From the NCBI GenBank assembly GCA_905221605.1, contig CAJNDS010002617.1:312986-341167 (forward strand): 28,182 nt of DNA, given 5' to 3'. This DNA is from Symbiodinium natans. Taxonomy: Eukaryota > Sar > Dinophyceae > Suessiales > Symbiodiniaceae. The notes beneath the pieces were generated by a model that was not told the DNA's origin, made no database searches, and saw nothing but the letters and a program-made list of their open reading frames with translations. The position numbers and the translations under genes are program-made. Below, piece after piece: positions 8,934 to 18,293 of this stretch. Position 1 is the stretch's first letter; the number at the start of each line of letters is the position of its first letter.

Positions 8934-8995
8934 GCCCGTCGCCGAGCCGAAAGGGACCCGGCGGGCTCGACTCCGCGGTTTCTGCTGGCCGTTTG

Positions 8996-11900
8996 ATGCA
9001 CAGCATCCGCGTTGAGAGTGACTTCGTATGCGAAAGGATGGCCGCTGTTATTGGGCTTTGTCTTCGGAGTGAGATAAGTACAATGCAACTGCCATATCTT
9101 TCGCGCAACCCCTTTGACAAAGCTGACCCTCGGCTAGTCAACGAGGACTTTGGTGATGACGTGACAACAGGACCCTCTCTTGTGGATGGTTCAGCTCACT
9201 TGGGGAACGGGCCTCTCACCGAGTGTGGGATGCCTGCTCTCGACTGTACTTGCGAAATGGCTGAGATCGAGCTCGCATCGCACACGCGTTTTGAGGATCG
9301 TTCTCGGGCCTGTGCTGAACCTTTTCCTGAAGCCGTGAGGTCTCTGCAGCAGCCTTTACATGTACATAGCTGCCTGCGTAAGCCAGGCGCTCTTTTGTCG
9401 CGGAAAGTCACTTTCCGTTCTAGCGAAGTAGTGCACTTTTCTTTTTCAAGGGATGCAATCCAGCTTTGCCGTTCCTTTAGGGTCAGGTGCAGTTCGCTCA
9501 AGGTTCTCGGGCGCATGACTTCGACCCCTCAAGTCTCTTTCTTGGCAAGTTCTCCGCCATACCATGAGCATCTTTCACATGATCCTTCTGTTCCATTGAC
9601 ATCAGCCTGTGTGCGGAACCTGGACGAGGTCGGTTCCTTTCCCTGCAAGCAGTGCTCCAACTTCGGCATTTGCCCGCATTTGAATGGCTGTGACAAAAGC
9701 AGCCTGCCTGAGGTTCAAGGTGGAAGCCCCCTTTCGCACCACGGCATATTGTCACATCAGCATGTGGCTAGTGAGGTTTCTCGGGTTGTAGTCCCTGACC
9801 CCCATTGCGTTAAGGCGCCTTTGCAGCCAGGGAGCAGCTCGGATGCGCATGCACATGCAAATATGGTTGAGGCCACTCCCTGCCACAGTTTGGAACTTGT
9901 CGGGATTCCACGTTCTGACTGCCCCACTCATGACGATGAGAGCCCGGGTGACGGTCTCAGTGCGCAAAGTTTGTCCAAGCCGTTGCAGGCACCTGTGCCG
10001 GGGGGAGTCTTGATTGCGACACCCGTGGGTCGTCGGACATTGCCTGTTCCCCTGTCCACAAGGAAAATCTCTCTAGTTGATTGCATCCCCGAGCCCGAGC
10101 CAGGGTGGTGCTTTGAAACGTGTGCAGCGTTTAGCTCTGATGTCGTACAGGCGCACTCGACATCAGCTTTGCATCCTGATTTCACCCACGTCCAGGACGT
10201 TGCCAGAGGACTTGTCACCATCTGGAACAGTATTCCGAAGTGTGAGGTTGATGTTCCGGTTGAAGCTCTATACATTTTCACCGACGGCTCTTTTTCGCAT
10301 GAAACCGGCAGGACTGCTTGGTCCATTGTTGTGCTTGCCCTCCAGACCGGAAAAGTTGTCAGGTGTGGGGTTCTCGCTGATCAGAACCATTTCACGTACG
10401 GAAGAGGAGCCTTCGATGGTGAAGCAGAGGCGTTGCTACACGCCAGAGCCGTCGCATATGCTTGTGCGCCATGTCCGGCCTTCATTGGGGGCGATTGCAT
10501 CTCTGCCCTCTTTGCATCACTGGCGGCGTGTGAAGTGCAAGCCTTCGATGTTCTTTCAAAGGGGTCTTCTGGGTTGGCGTTCGCGTCTGCAGCTCGTGGC
10601 CAGGCCGTCACTACACTCAAAGTTGATGCGCATTCTGGCTGTGCTTTCAATGAAATTGCTGACAACTTGGCGAAATCTATTGTTCGCCATGGGGGTTCGT
10701 ACGGGCTGCACCCTGCCCAGAAGATGCTTGTGACTGCTGCCGCAGAAGGGGTACTTGAGAGACTCTGGCTCACGCACGGTGACTATAGAGTCACAGCACA
10801 GCTGCCGCACCTTGGGTCAGATGGAGCATGGAATAAGGCCGCACTCATGATGCCCAAACAGACGCGGCCGCAGACCTTTGCCACCTTCCCAAAGACCACA
10901 GCGCAGCAGCCCATTGCCGTCTCTCTTTGTCTTAAGGTCCTGCAGTATAACTGCCTTTCCCTCAAAGGTGACGTTGCGCAGGAAATGATGCTGAAAAGCT
11001 TGAGTGCTCACCAGGTTCAGGTCGCGGGATTGCAGGAGACCCGCCTTGCGACGACTGGCGTCACGCGGCATGGTCACTTTTGGGTACTCCATGCAGCTTG
11101 TGACAAGAACGGCCAAGGCGGCTGCCAAATTTGGCTCACCACTTGCAACATGGCATCTGGCGAGACCACATTGCACTGGGAACGCGGTTCCTTCACTATA
11201 CTTTCCGCTTCGCCTAGATGGTTAGTGGTAACTGCGAGGCTTGGTAGTTTGACCTTCCTGCTGGCCTCTGCGCATAGTCCTTACGCAGCTGCGCCTGCTG
11301 AGCAAAGGCGCGAGTTTTGGCAGGAGTTCTCAGCCCAGGTCCGCAAGGCCCCGCGTAGTTGCATTCCACTTGTCTTTATAGACGCAAATGCGCGCTTCTG
11401 TGCTACCAGAGACTATCCCCTCACGAGTGAAGCTCAGCCGTCGGGGGACAACGCAGTAGCACTGCGCCGTTTCTGTGAAGAACACGACTTGGCGGCTTCA
11501 GCGCAATTTACCACAGAAGGACATCGCATATGTTCTTGGCGGAGTCCTAATGGCAAGTTTGCCCTCCTCGACTATGTCCTTGCTCCGGCTGCTTGGGAAC
11601 GCATCATGCGCGCTCGGGCCATTTATGGCTTTCGGGACATGCGCGAGGGTTATGACCACATCCCCCTCGAGGTCTCTCTCGAAGTCAGCCTCAACATGAC
11701 AGAAAAGTGCGAGAGCAAACGCATTTCTGTTGCAGCTCTGTCGACAGAAGAAGGCCTTTCCACTGTCAAGGCTGCCTTTGACAACCTTCCTGTAGTGCCT
11801 TGGGAAGTCGACGCGACTACTCACGTAGACATTGTACACAGACACTTGAAGGACTTTCTCCTCGCACATCTGCCGCCGGCACCGACGAAGGCCAAGCATC

Positions 11901-14449
11901 CGGCTTTCACAGAAGAGACTCTCATTGCTGTGCACGTACATAGACACGCGCACCGTGTTGCTAAGGCCACTGCTCTTCGAGCTCGTAGGGTTGTTCTGGA
12001 GGCGGTCTTTGCGGCTTTCAGGGCGCATGCTGCCCGGCCTACGCAGCCCTCTCTGCATGTGGAAGTGCGCTGGCGGTCCCTGTGCAGCGCGCGGCGTGTG
12101 CATTTGCAATGGGCGTCACGGGCCCAAAAAAGCCAAACCAGATTCCGCATGCTGGCCCAGCGTGACCGAGCAAACTACCTTAGACATCAGATGGAAAGTG
12201 CTAGGTGTGATGGCCCTGCCCAGTTCGCTCACAAGATCCGGGCATTGCTCCGCACAGGGCGCAAGTTCAAACCGCCCCCCTTGTTGCCTGTGCTTGAGAC
12301 GCCTGCTGGGGCTGCCCATGGCCCAGAGGAAGTACACTACGCGCTAGGTGAACACTTCGCCCTGGCAGAACGTGGCACGCTCTCATCACCCCTGGACTTC
12401 CTTCACCGAGAAGGCAGGCATCTGGCGGAGCCTCTGTGCACGGCCATTGACGACCGTGCAGTGCCGACGCTGGTCGAGTTGTCAGCGGCGTTCGCTAGTG
12501 CGGCAACCGGTCGCGCCCCTGGACTTTCTGGTCTGGCAGCAGACATTTACAAGGCTGCCCCTCAGTCCGCAGCCCTCACTTACTTTCCGATCATGGCCAA
12601 AGCGCTGGCCAGCGGCCACCAGCCTTTACAGTGGGCTGGAGGGCTTGCCCATTGTATTCCTAAGGGGAGCAAGACTCCCACGGCGGTAACCTCTTGGAGG
12701 TCAATTATGCTCCTGGAATCAGAAGCAAAATCCATCCAAAGAGCCTTTCGGCCTCAGCTCTTGAGGGTGATGCGCGCGGACAAGCCGCCTGACCAATATG
12801 GGGGCATACCCAAATGCCCTCTCACCCTACCCTCTTTCCAGGTGCGTTCGCACTTGGCCGGACTGTGCGCAGAGAGTGCTTGTGGCGGTGTTTACTTTCT
12901 GGACTGTGCAGCCGCATACTACTCAATTGTCCGTGAGGCTCTCGTCCACCCACCTGGGCTTGAGAATGTTGGCTCTTGGCTTGTCGCACGTGCGTCGGAG
13001 CTCTTCAAGGATGTTGCGGACCGTGAAGCCTTCTTGGCCAGGGCGGCAGAGGGTGCGAGACTTTCCTGCGGAAGTGTGCCGCCAGAGCTCGCGCGTTTTG
13101 TGTCTGGCAGCTTTTCGGACTCGTGGTTCACCACAGACCGCGACGGCCGCAATATCTGGGCCACGCAAAGCGGAACCTCCCCTGGCTCGCCGGTGGCGGA
13201 CGTCCTCTTTGGCGTAGTCTTTGCGCCTTTCCTTTGCCGCCTGCAGAGTGCGCTCCTTGCCGAGGGCATTTCAGCCTTCGTCACCTGTCAAAACGCGTGT
13301 GGCCAGAAAGGGGATGTGCAGCAACCTGGACATGGCACGCCCACTTGGGCGGACGACGTTGCTGTTCTCTTCAGGGCGAGATCAGCAGCGGCAACTCCCG
13401 GTGTCTTGGCGCGGGTCGCGGCCCTCGCTGAAGAAGCCGTTGCCGGAATGGGACTCACCTTCAACTATGGGCCGGGCAAATCTGAGGCCGTGCTCGCTGT
13501 AAGAGGTGTGGGCTCGAGGCAGACGCGTAGGGAGTTGTTTTGCTCGGACACCCCAAGTGTGCCGGTCACCACGCAGACTGGCAAGGTCTTTCGCGTGAGG
13601 GTCGTTGAAGCCTATCAGCACTTGGGTGCTTTGATCCGTGCCGATTTGCACGAACTTCCCAACATCAAGCATCGACAGGGGCTCATGCAGCAGGTTTGGC
13701 AGCCAGTTCGCAGGCGACTGTTCCCAAATCAGTTCATCACGCGGGAGGAGAAACGCAAGCTCATCCTTGAACGTGTCCTTCCCAAATACTTGTACGGTTC
13801 GGGGCTTTGGCGACTTGCCACCAAGCATGAACAAGAGGCGGCTCTGGAGCCGATTGCTCAGGTGCTCAGAGGCTCGCTCCGTGCAGTATGTGGGGTCGGT
13901 TCCGAGGGCTTCAACACCATGCAGATTGCTGCCATGATGGATGTCTCTCTGCCTGCTGAAACACTAATGGCTGAGCAAGCAAGGGCATTCGTTGAGGCAA
14001 CGGCTGTCTCTGACTGCCGGGTGTGGGCAGCAATTGCGGCGGATGGAGTGTGGGTGCAGCAGTCACGCCGCGCGCTTCTGACTGTTTTACAGTCGGCGCC
14101 TGTTGCTGGCCTCCCGAGTGCCGACGTCACATCCATGCACATTGATGAGCTCGTACGTTCTGTGTATGCCCTCCAAGACCAATTTAAAAACGCCGTCCGT
14201 TTGTGTTTGCAACGTTTGAGACACACACGCTGTGAGTACGGCAGGCAGCTTGTAGCGGCATATTCACCGGAGGTCATTTATGTCCCACTGCGCCCTGCCC
14301 CAAAGGCTGCTGACCTTGAAGAGTCAGCCGTTGCAACCAGCACTTTCGCCAAAACCAATCGGCACTTTGTAGCAAAAACTGAATGTGGCTCAAAATGGCT
14401 CGACAAAAGACTTCAAAAAAAACTTTGTGCGAAAAAAATCAATTGTTGA
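8996..14449 (+). CDS. LINE ORF2: RNase H - AP endonuclease - reverse transcriptase polyprotein
   Basis: The protein has 1817 residues from ATG 8996. The N-terminal 420 residues have a Cys/His cluster (Cys217, Cys220, Cys226, His228, Cys232) and no known fold. RNase H spans about 424-560: Asp430 (FTDGS), Glu478, Asp500 (GGDC), His546 and Asp556 (EIADNLAK). The EEP/AP-type endonuclease spans about 648-895: Asn652, Glu681 (LQETR), Asp796 and Asn798 (FIDANAR), Asp859 (LLDYVL), Asp887-His888. Reverse transcriptase spans about 1170-1520: APGLSG, IPKGSK, Asp1303 (FLDCAAAYY), SGTSPGSP in box B, Asp1453-Asp1454 (WADD), YQHLG. The endonuclease nicks the target and RT copies the RNA from the nick. RNase H before the endonuclease is unlike most LINEs that carry one, where it follows RT. 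The last 30 residues are Lys-rich and come from A-rich sequence, so the natural end may be slightly earlier. Confidence 0.93.
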   Translation: MHSIRVESDFVCERMAAVIGLCLRSEISTMQLPYLSRNPFDKADPRLVNEDFGDDVTTGPSLVDGSAHLGNGPLTECGMPALDCTCEMAEIELASHTRFEDRSRACAEPFPEAVRSLQQPLHVHSCLRKPGALLSRKVTFRSSEVVHFSFSRDAIQLCRSFRVRCSSLKVLGRMTSTPQVSFLASSPPYHEHLSHDPSVPLTSACVRNLDEVGSFPCKQCSNFGICPHLNGCDKSSLPEVQGGSPLSHHGILSHQHVASEVSRVVVPDPHCVKAPLQPGSSSDAHAHANMVEATPCHSLELVGIPRSDCPTHDDESPGDGLSAQSLSKPLQAPVPGGVLIATPVGRRTLPVPLSTRKISLVDCIPEPEPGWCFETCAAFSSDVVQAHSTSALHPDFTHVQDVARGLVTIWNSIPKCEVDVPVEALYIFTDGSFSHETGRTAWSIVVLALQTGKVVRCGVLADQNHFTYGRGAFDGEAEALLHARAVAYACAPCPAFIGGDCISALFASLAACEVQAFDVLSKGSSGLAFASAARGQAVTTLKVDAHSGCAFNEIADNLAKSIVRHGGSYGLHPAQKMLVTAAAEGVLERLWLTHGDYRVTAQLPHLGSDGAWNKAALMMPKQTRPQTFATFPKTTAQQPIAVSLCLKVLQYNCLSLKGDVAQEMMLKSLSAHQVQVAGLQETRLATTGVTRHGHFWVLHAACDKNGQGGCQIWLTTCNMASGETTLHWERGSFTILSASPRWLVVTARLGSLTFLLASAHSPYAAAPAEQRREFWQEFSAQVRKAPRSCIPLVFIDANARFCATRDYPLTSEAQPSGDNAVALRRFCEEHDLAASAQFTTEGHRICSWRSPNGKFALLDYVLAPAAWERIMRARAIYGFRDMREGYDHIPLEVSLEVSLNMTEKCESKRISVAALSTEEGLSTVKAAFDNLPVVPWEVDATTHVDIVHRHLKDFLLAHLPPAPTKAKHPAFTEETLIAVHVHRHAHRVAKATALRARRVVLEAVFAAFRAHAARPTQPSLHVEVRWRSLCSARRVHLQWASRAQKSQTRFRMLAQRDRANYLRHQMESARCDGPAQFAHKIRALLRTGRKFKPPPLLPVLETPAGAAHGPEEVHYALGEHFALAERGTLSSPLDFLHREGRHLAEPLCTAIDDRAVPTLVELSAAFASAATGRAPGLSGLAADIYKAAPQSAALTYFPIMAKALASGHQPLQWAGGLAHCIPKGSKTPTAVTSWRSIMLLESEAKSIQRAFRPQLLRVMRADKPPDQYGGIPKCPLTLPSFQVRSHLAGLCAESACGGVYFLDCAAAYYSIVREALVHPPGLENVGSWLVARASELFKDVADREAFLARAAEGARLSCGSVPPELARFVSGSFSDSWFTTDRDGRNIWATQSGTSPGSPVADVLFGVVFAPFLCRLQSALLAEGISAFVTCQNACGQKGDVQQPGHGTPTWADDVAVLFRARSAAATPGVLARVAALAEEAVAGMGLTFNYGPGKSEAVLAVRGVGSRQTRRELFCSDTPSVPVTTQTGKVFRVRVVEAYQHLGALIRADLHELPNIKHRQGLMQQVWQPVRRRLFPNQFITREEKRKLILERVLPKYLYGSGLWRLATKHEQEAALEPIAQVLRGSLRAVCGVGSEGFNTMQIAAMMDVSLPAETLMAEQARAFVEATAVSDCRVWAAIAADGVWVQQSRRALLTVLQSAPVAGLPSADVTSMHIDELVRSVYALQDQFKNAVRLCLQRLRHTRCEYGRQLVAAYSPEVIYVPLRPAPKAADLEESAVATSTFAKTNRHFVAKTECGSKWLDKRLQKKLCAKKINC

Positions 14450-14484
14450 GCGATAAAAGAGGTTTTTTTCAGGAGAACATGGCA

Positions 14485-15142
14485 GGGGGGCAGGGTTTTA
14501 GGTAGGGTTTAGGACAGGTTTAGGATTCAGGGTTTAGGCTTTAGGATTGAATGACAACGAACCGTGGCTTTTTTGTGCCGTGCAGGGTGCAGGGTTCTAG
14601 GGCTCTAAAGGTTTACATTAAGTATCTGAGGCCCTAACCCTAAACCCTGGACCCTAATTCCTAAACCCTGAACTTTAAACCCCGTGGAAACCCCAAAAAC
14701 CCTGAACCCTGAACCCGAAACCCTGAACTTTAAACCCCGTGGAAACCCTAAAAACCCCTGAACCCTGAACCCGAAACCCTGAACCCTAAACCCTAAAGCC
14801 TAACCCCTAAACCCTAAACCCCTAAACCCTAATCCCTAAACCCTAAACCCTAAAAACCCTGAACCCTGAACTTTAAACCCTGTCAAGAACCCTAAACCCT
14901 GAACCCTGGCCCTAAACCCTGAACTTCAAACCCTGTGGAAACCCTAAAACCCTAAACCCTGAGCTTTAAACCCTGCGGAAAACCTAAAAAAGCCCTAAAG
15001 CCCTAAACCCTAAACCCTGAACCCTGAACTTTAAACCCTGTAGAAACCCTAAACCCTAATTCCTGAACCCTGGCCCTAAACCCTGACCCTGTGGAAACCC
15101 TAAAACCCTAAACCCTGAACCCTAAACCCTAACACCTGTCAG
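14485..15142. repeat. Telomere-variant block with higher-order repeats, right of the LINE
   Basis: G-rich TTTAGGG-like units (14495-14545) are followed by C-rich units (14632-15135). The C-rich part has a longer repeat built from CCCTGAACTTTAAACCC, then GTGGAAACCC, then CCTGAACCCTGAACC. Two copies at 14666-14780 are about 55 bp each and nearly identical; at least four degenerate copies follow. It ends CACCTGTCAG at the next inferred exon. Confidence 0.85.
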
Positions 15143-16839
15143 AGAGCGAACCGACGGGGGAGCTACCACATCCTTGCTGCATACCTTCCGGAGGACTGTC
15201 TGCGTGCAAGCCCTGCGAAAGGGTAGGAGCGCTGAAGAAGCGTAAGGTTTAGGCTTTCGGGTCCCTGTAGACTCTCCCCCCTCTTTGCCACCCCAGCGCT
15301 GCAAAGCGATGCCCAGCACTGCAAAGTGACTCTGACAGCACTCAAAGTGATTCTGGGCCTTCAGGGTTTAGGGTTTCGGGTTTAGGGTGGCCTGCAGCAG
15401 CTGGTCTCCACCGCATGTTTAGAGTTTCGGGTTTCGGGTTTCGGGAGCCTGTAGCTAGTCGGTCTGGACCGTCTCGAGCCTACATGCCCTTCGTGTTCCT
15501 GGAGCAGAGGCGGCCGTTTGCATACTTAAGCCTGGACCGTCCTGAGCCTACATCATGGACATGGGGACCCTGCAGAGCTGGAGCCTTCTGCAGCGCAAGC
15601 CCTGAGAAAGGGAGACCCTGAAAGCCTGAAGCCCCTTTGCCAGGACTCCAGGGTCAGATTCAGCTTTAAGCATCGGCATGTCTTTCTGTTATAGTACATC
15701 TTTCTATATCTTTCTCTGATCTATATCTGATATATCTATATACAAGGTGTATCTTTCTACTATAATATATAGATGAATTGATATTAAATATCAATTCATC
15801 TATTGATCTATTGTGATCTATTCTAGTTATATATTGAATTGATATAATTGATATATGGATATATTGATATCTTGATATCTTGATTCTGATATATTTGTAT
15901 ATTTATATCTCAGTATATTGATATACTGATATCTTGATATATTGATATATTGATATTTTGATATTTTGATATATTGACATATTGATATATTGATATATTG
16001 ATATGTTGATATAATGATATATTGGTTCGTATATATATATATATATATATATCTGTGTGTGTGTGTGTTCTATTCTTGCAGCGGAGTCCTCGGGGGCAAT
16101 GCCCAGCAATGTGGCAATGGGCAGCAGCAGTCAGCAGCTTTCGGCAGTGTCGCCCGAAGGGCCGCGATTGCTGGACGGGAGATGACCTGACAGTGGATTC
16201 TCGCTGTCCTACTGTGTCTGCACAGCCCGTTTCGACAAGCTGGTTTGAATGATTTGAACATATTAAGAAACATAATTTGGTTTGCCCACCTGGAGGTTCT
16301 CGATTACTCCAGGCTGAGGCTGCACGCTGCAGTGAGGTGACAGTGCTCCTTGAGGACTTGACTTGCGAATCTGAATTCTGCAGTCTCTCACTGACACAGT
16401 GCTCCTCTTGAAGAGTGTCTCACTTCTGCAGTGCTTAGTCCGGCCCTGGAAACTCTTCCCTTGTTCGCGTAGTATGCTAACTGTTGGGGCTGACACTTGA
16501 GGCTTTCTCGGGGCTTGGAATTCAAGGCACAGCATCAGATTTTGGACATTATTATGCTCTATGTAGGGAGTCAGAGGCTTAAGGGTTGTGGTTTGGGATG
16601 CTGGCGGCCGGTGAAGGCCGGAAGAGGACAAAATCAGGCGAGATTCAGTGCTTGAAGCTATACATGTAACAACAGAGGCTCGGCCACCAGCGACGGCAGC
16701 CTGCAAGGCGAGGCAAAAGGCAGAAGGCTTATTTTTCAGTGCCAGGCAAGAACTGGCAAGAAATTACGTCAAGCAGAAGTCATATAAGGGCATTCGCACT
16801 TTTTGTTTGCAAGCGCTTCAGCTTCACAGCATTGACTAG
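15143..16839 (+). CDS. Intron-rich gene, exons downstream of the LINE and candidate C-terminus
   Basis: Exon 15143-15222 follows CCTGTCAG and reads ESEPTGELPHPCCIPSGG then LSACKPCER. Its first partial codon completes the G left at 7291, so the frame continues across the LINE. Exon 16082-16180 has a TTCTATTCTTGCAG acceptor and reads ESSGAMPSNVAMGSSSQQ to RLLDG, ending at a possible GA donor. A final exon, 16676-16839, joins through A|AG and reads RPPATAACKARQKAEG to ALQLHSID before TAG. Other pieces between them are uncertain: RCKAMPSTA at 15297-15325, and YMPFVFLEQRRPFAY and YIMDMGTLQSWSLLQ at about 15485-15605. The linkage of 16082 and 16676 to the upstream gene rests on strand, phase and position only. 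Confidence 0.5.
15606..16081. repeat. AT-rich island with GATAT-type repeats, then AT and TG runs
   Basis: From about 15670 to 16025 the sequence is dominated by TATTGATAT-like repeats of 9-10 bp. (AT)n at 16028-16051 and (TG)n at 16054-16068 follow, then a pyrimidine stretch and the acceptor at 16081. The base composition contrasts sharply with the GC-rich flanks. No gene is seen. Confidence 0.85.
16181..16675. other. Intron or spacer with pieces of a dispersed CAGTGCTC repeat
   Basis: ACTGACACAGTGCTC (16388-16402) and CTCACTTCTGCAGTGCT (about 16418-16434) match the tandem repeat at 23695-23965. A 147-codon minus-strand ORF here has no recognisable features. I assign no gene. Confidence 0.45.
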
Positions 16840-17112
16840 TGCGACTTCCCCTGCAGCGAATGGCATCTATCTCCTTCAAGATGTCCTCGCCAGGCTCCAT
16901 TTTCCAAAATCTCTTCTCCAGCTCGTCTGCCTCTGGGAATTAAGTCTCACACAAGAAAGAACTGACTAGTAATTAATACCACCGACTTGCCTCGGAAAGA
17001 AATCTCGACCCTGAACCGTGTGCTGTAGAGGGTGCTGACAGCGGCATCGCTTCGGGGGACGGATCGGAATAGAAGCGCGGTCCAACCACGATCCTCGAGG
17101 GGCAACAGTCAG
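16840..17112. other. Convergent spacer, nothing recognised
   Basis: This lies between the stop of the plus-strand gene at 16839 and the region read from the minus strand. It has no repeats, no good ORF and no RNA gene that I can see. Confidence 0.45.
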
Positions 17113-17600
17113 TCAGTGCATCGGCCGCCATGAAACAGAGTTTCGTGTGAACCCGTCACGGGTCCTGGCACCTTTGCCATGACCAACAGACCATGTAGCG
17201 CCGCACTTGCTTGACAGCATGAGCAGATGGTTCGGGGGTGGATAACTCGGTGGCTTTGGAGTTTTGCGACGAGGCGGAGGACCGGCGTGAGGGACCGGCT
17301 GCATTGGCGGCGGTGCAGGGGCAGACCCAGGCGGCTGCTCTGGCACCGCCGCCATTGGAACTGCAGGCCCAGGCGGCCGCTCTGGCACTGCTGCCATTGG
17401 AACTGCAGGCGGCTTCTCCGGCTCTCTTGCCCCCTGCAGCACGAATGGTAGAAGGTCGGTTTGGGGTGTTGACAAAATTCAGCACTCACACAATCTCACA
17501 GAATGTAATGCACCACTTGAACAGGACCAAGACACGGCAGGTCTGGGTCTCCTTTTTGGCGCTTTTACGTCGAAGTACTTGAAGAAACGTGTGTCAGCGA
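17113..17600 (-). CDS. Pro/Ala-rich exon over a 48-bp tandem repeat (strand uncertain)
   Basis: On the minus strand, an acceptor TCGTGCTGCAG (17443) leads into a Pro-rich reading with the repeat PPAVPMAAVPERPPGPA, ending at a stop at 17113. The DNA repeat (about 17326-17430) has two and a bit 48-bp units. A second minus frame (ATELSTPEPSAHAVKQVRR) and a plus-strand frame (LEFCDEAEDRREGPAALA) are also open and equally plausible by eye. The minus strand is preferred only because the neighbouring genes are on that strand. No function can be assigned. Confidence 0.35.
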
Positions 17601-18292
17601 CAGCATCGAAGGAGTAGGGGTCGATTTTCTTTGGCTCATCTTCCTCAGGGAAATGGGGGACTTAGATGATCAATGGGCTGTTGGGATTGGGGTTTCGGAC
17701 GCCGGCCGTTCATGCCTCGACCGGGCGCTTCTTGGCGGACATCCAGCAATCCAGCAAGCCAGGGTCGGAGTAAAGCAGCCATGCACCAACAGACTAGCAC
17801 CAGACACTTACAAGTGAGGCTTGAGGATATTCAAGATCCCTGTGGTGAACATGACATGTGGTGATAGGTATGGCGAGTTTGATCCGCTTGTCAACCATGC
17901 TTCGGTGCTGAGTGTCGCGGGAAAACCCGTCCACATAATAATGGCTGCCAACACTTACTTAATACAGCACGGCAGTAGAGTCGAACCCGTGCCTTCTTGT
18001 CAGCCGTGGCTCTCGACGTCGTTTGCTGCCAAGTTTGGTGGCCTCGCATGACGTTTTGTATTTATGCATCTCACTGTCTCGAAGACAGAACAGATTAAAC
18101 AGTCAACCCCGAAACGAAACAGGCTCGCAGTCTGTTAGCAGACTGAGTGCTACCAGTGGCATCCTTTTAGCGTTGCTGTCGTTGGCAGGTAGTGCCATTT
18201 GCGCTGCACTCACAGTCGCAGTGAAACGACAGTGAACTGTCAGCTCAAGGCCACACAGGTGGCCAAATTTGATTGATCGGGATCAGAATTAA
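17601..18292. other. Region without an assignable gene
   Basis: A plus-strand open stretch at 17866-18051 reads YGEFDPLVNHASVLSVAG and might be an exon, but no flanking splice signals are convincing. A small hairpin (GCACGG with CCGTGC) lies at about 17967-17990. Nothing else is recognised. Confidence 0.35.
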
Positions 18293-18293
18293 T

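Larger units (their letters stand above)
7346..14490 (+). mobile_element. Full-length non-LTR retrotransposon (LINE) with two ORFs
   Basis: The element holds a 5' leader of about 590 nt (7346-7937), ORF1 (7938-8933), a 62-nt gap and ORF2 (8996-14449). An A/T-rich 3' end carries runs of A and a run of T (14410-14475). No LTRs or integrase motifs are present. A CCCTAAA array adjoins its 5' end, and TTTAGGG-like then CCCTAAA-like sequence follows its 3' end. Both ORFs lack stops and keep their catalytic residues, so the copy may be young. Exact ends are uncertain because no target-site duplication was identified. It appears to sit inside an intron of the plus-strand host gene. Confidence 0.85.

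Noticed and set aside
7682-8995. Calling the whole 2255-codon frame from ATG 7682 as one protein
   Set aside because: The first 438 codons overlap ORF1 out of frame, are Gly/Ser/Arg-rich and lack recognisable domains. The zinc finger and helices are in the ORF1 frame. It is kept as a finding because the frame is open.
14380-14402. Antisense match to the dinoflagellate spliced leader (CAAAATGGCT core)
   Set aside because: Only about ten consecutive bases match and the sequence lies within the ORF2 tail, so chance is the simplest explanation.
17960-18000. Possible tRNA or SINE: minus strand has a B-box-like GGTTCGACTC
   Set aside because: No T-stem pairing, anticodon arm or A box can be built around it; only a small hairpin is present.
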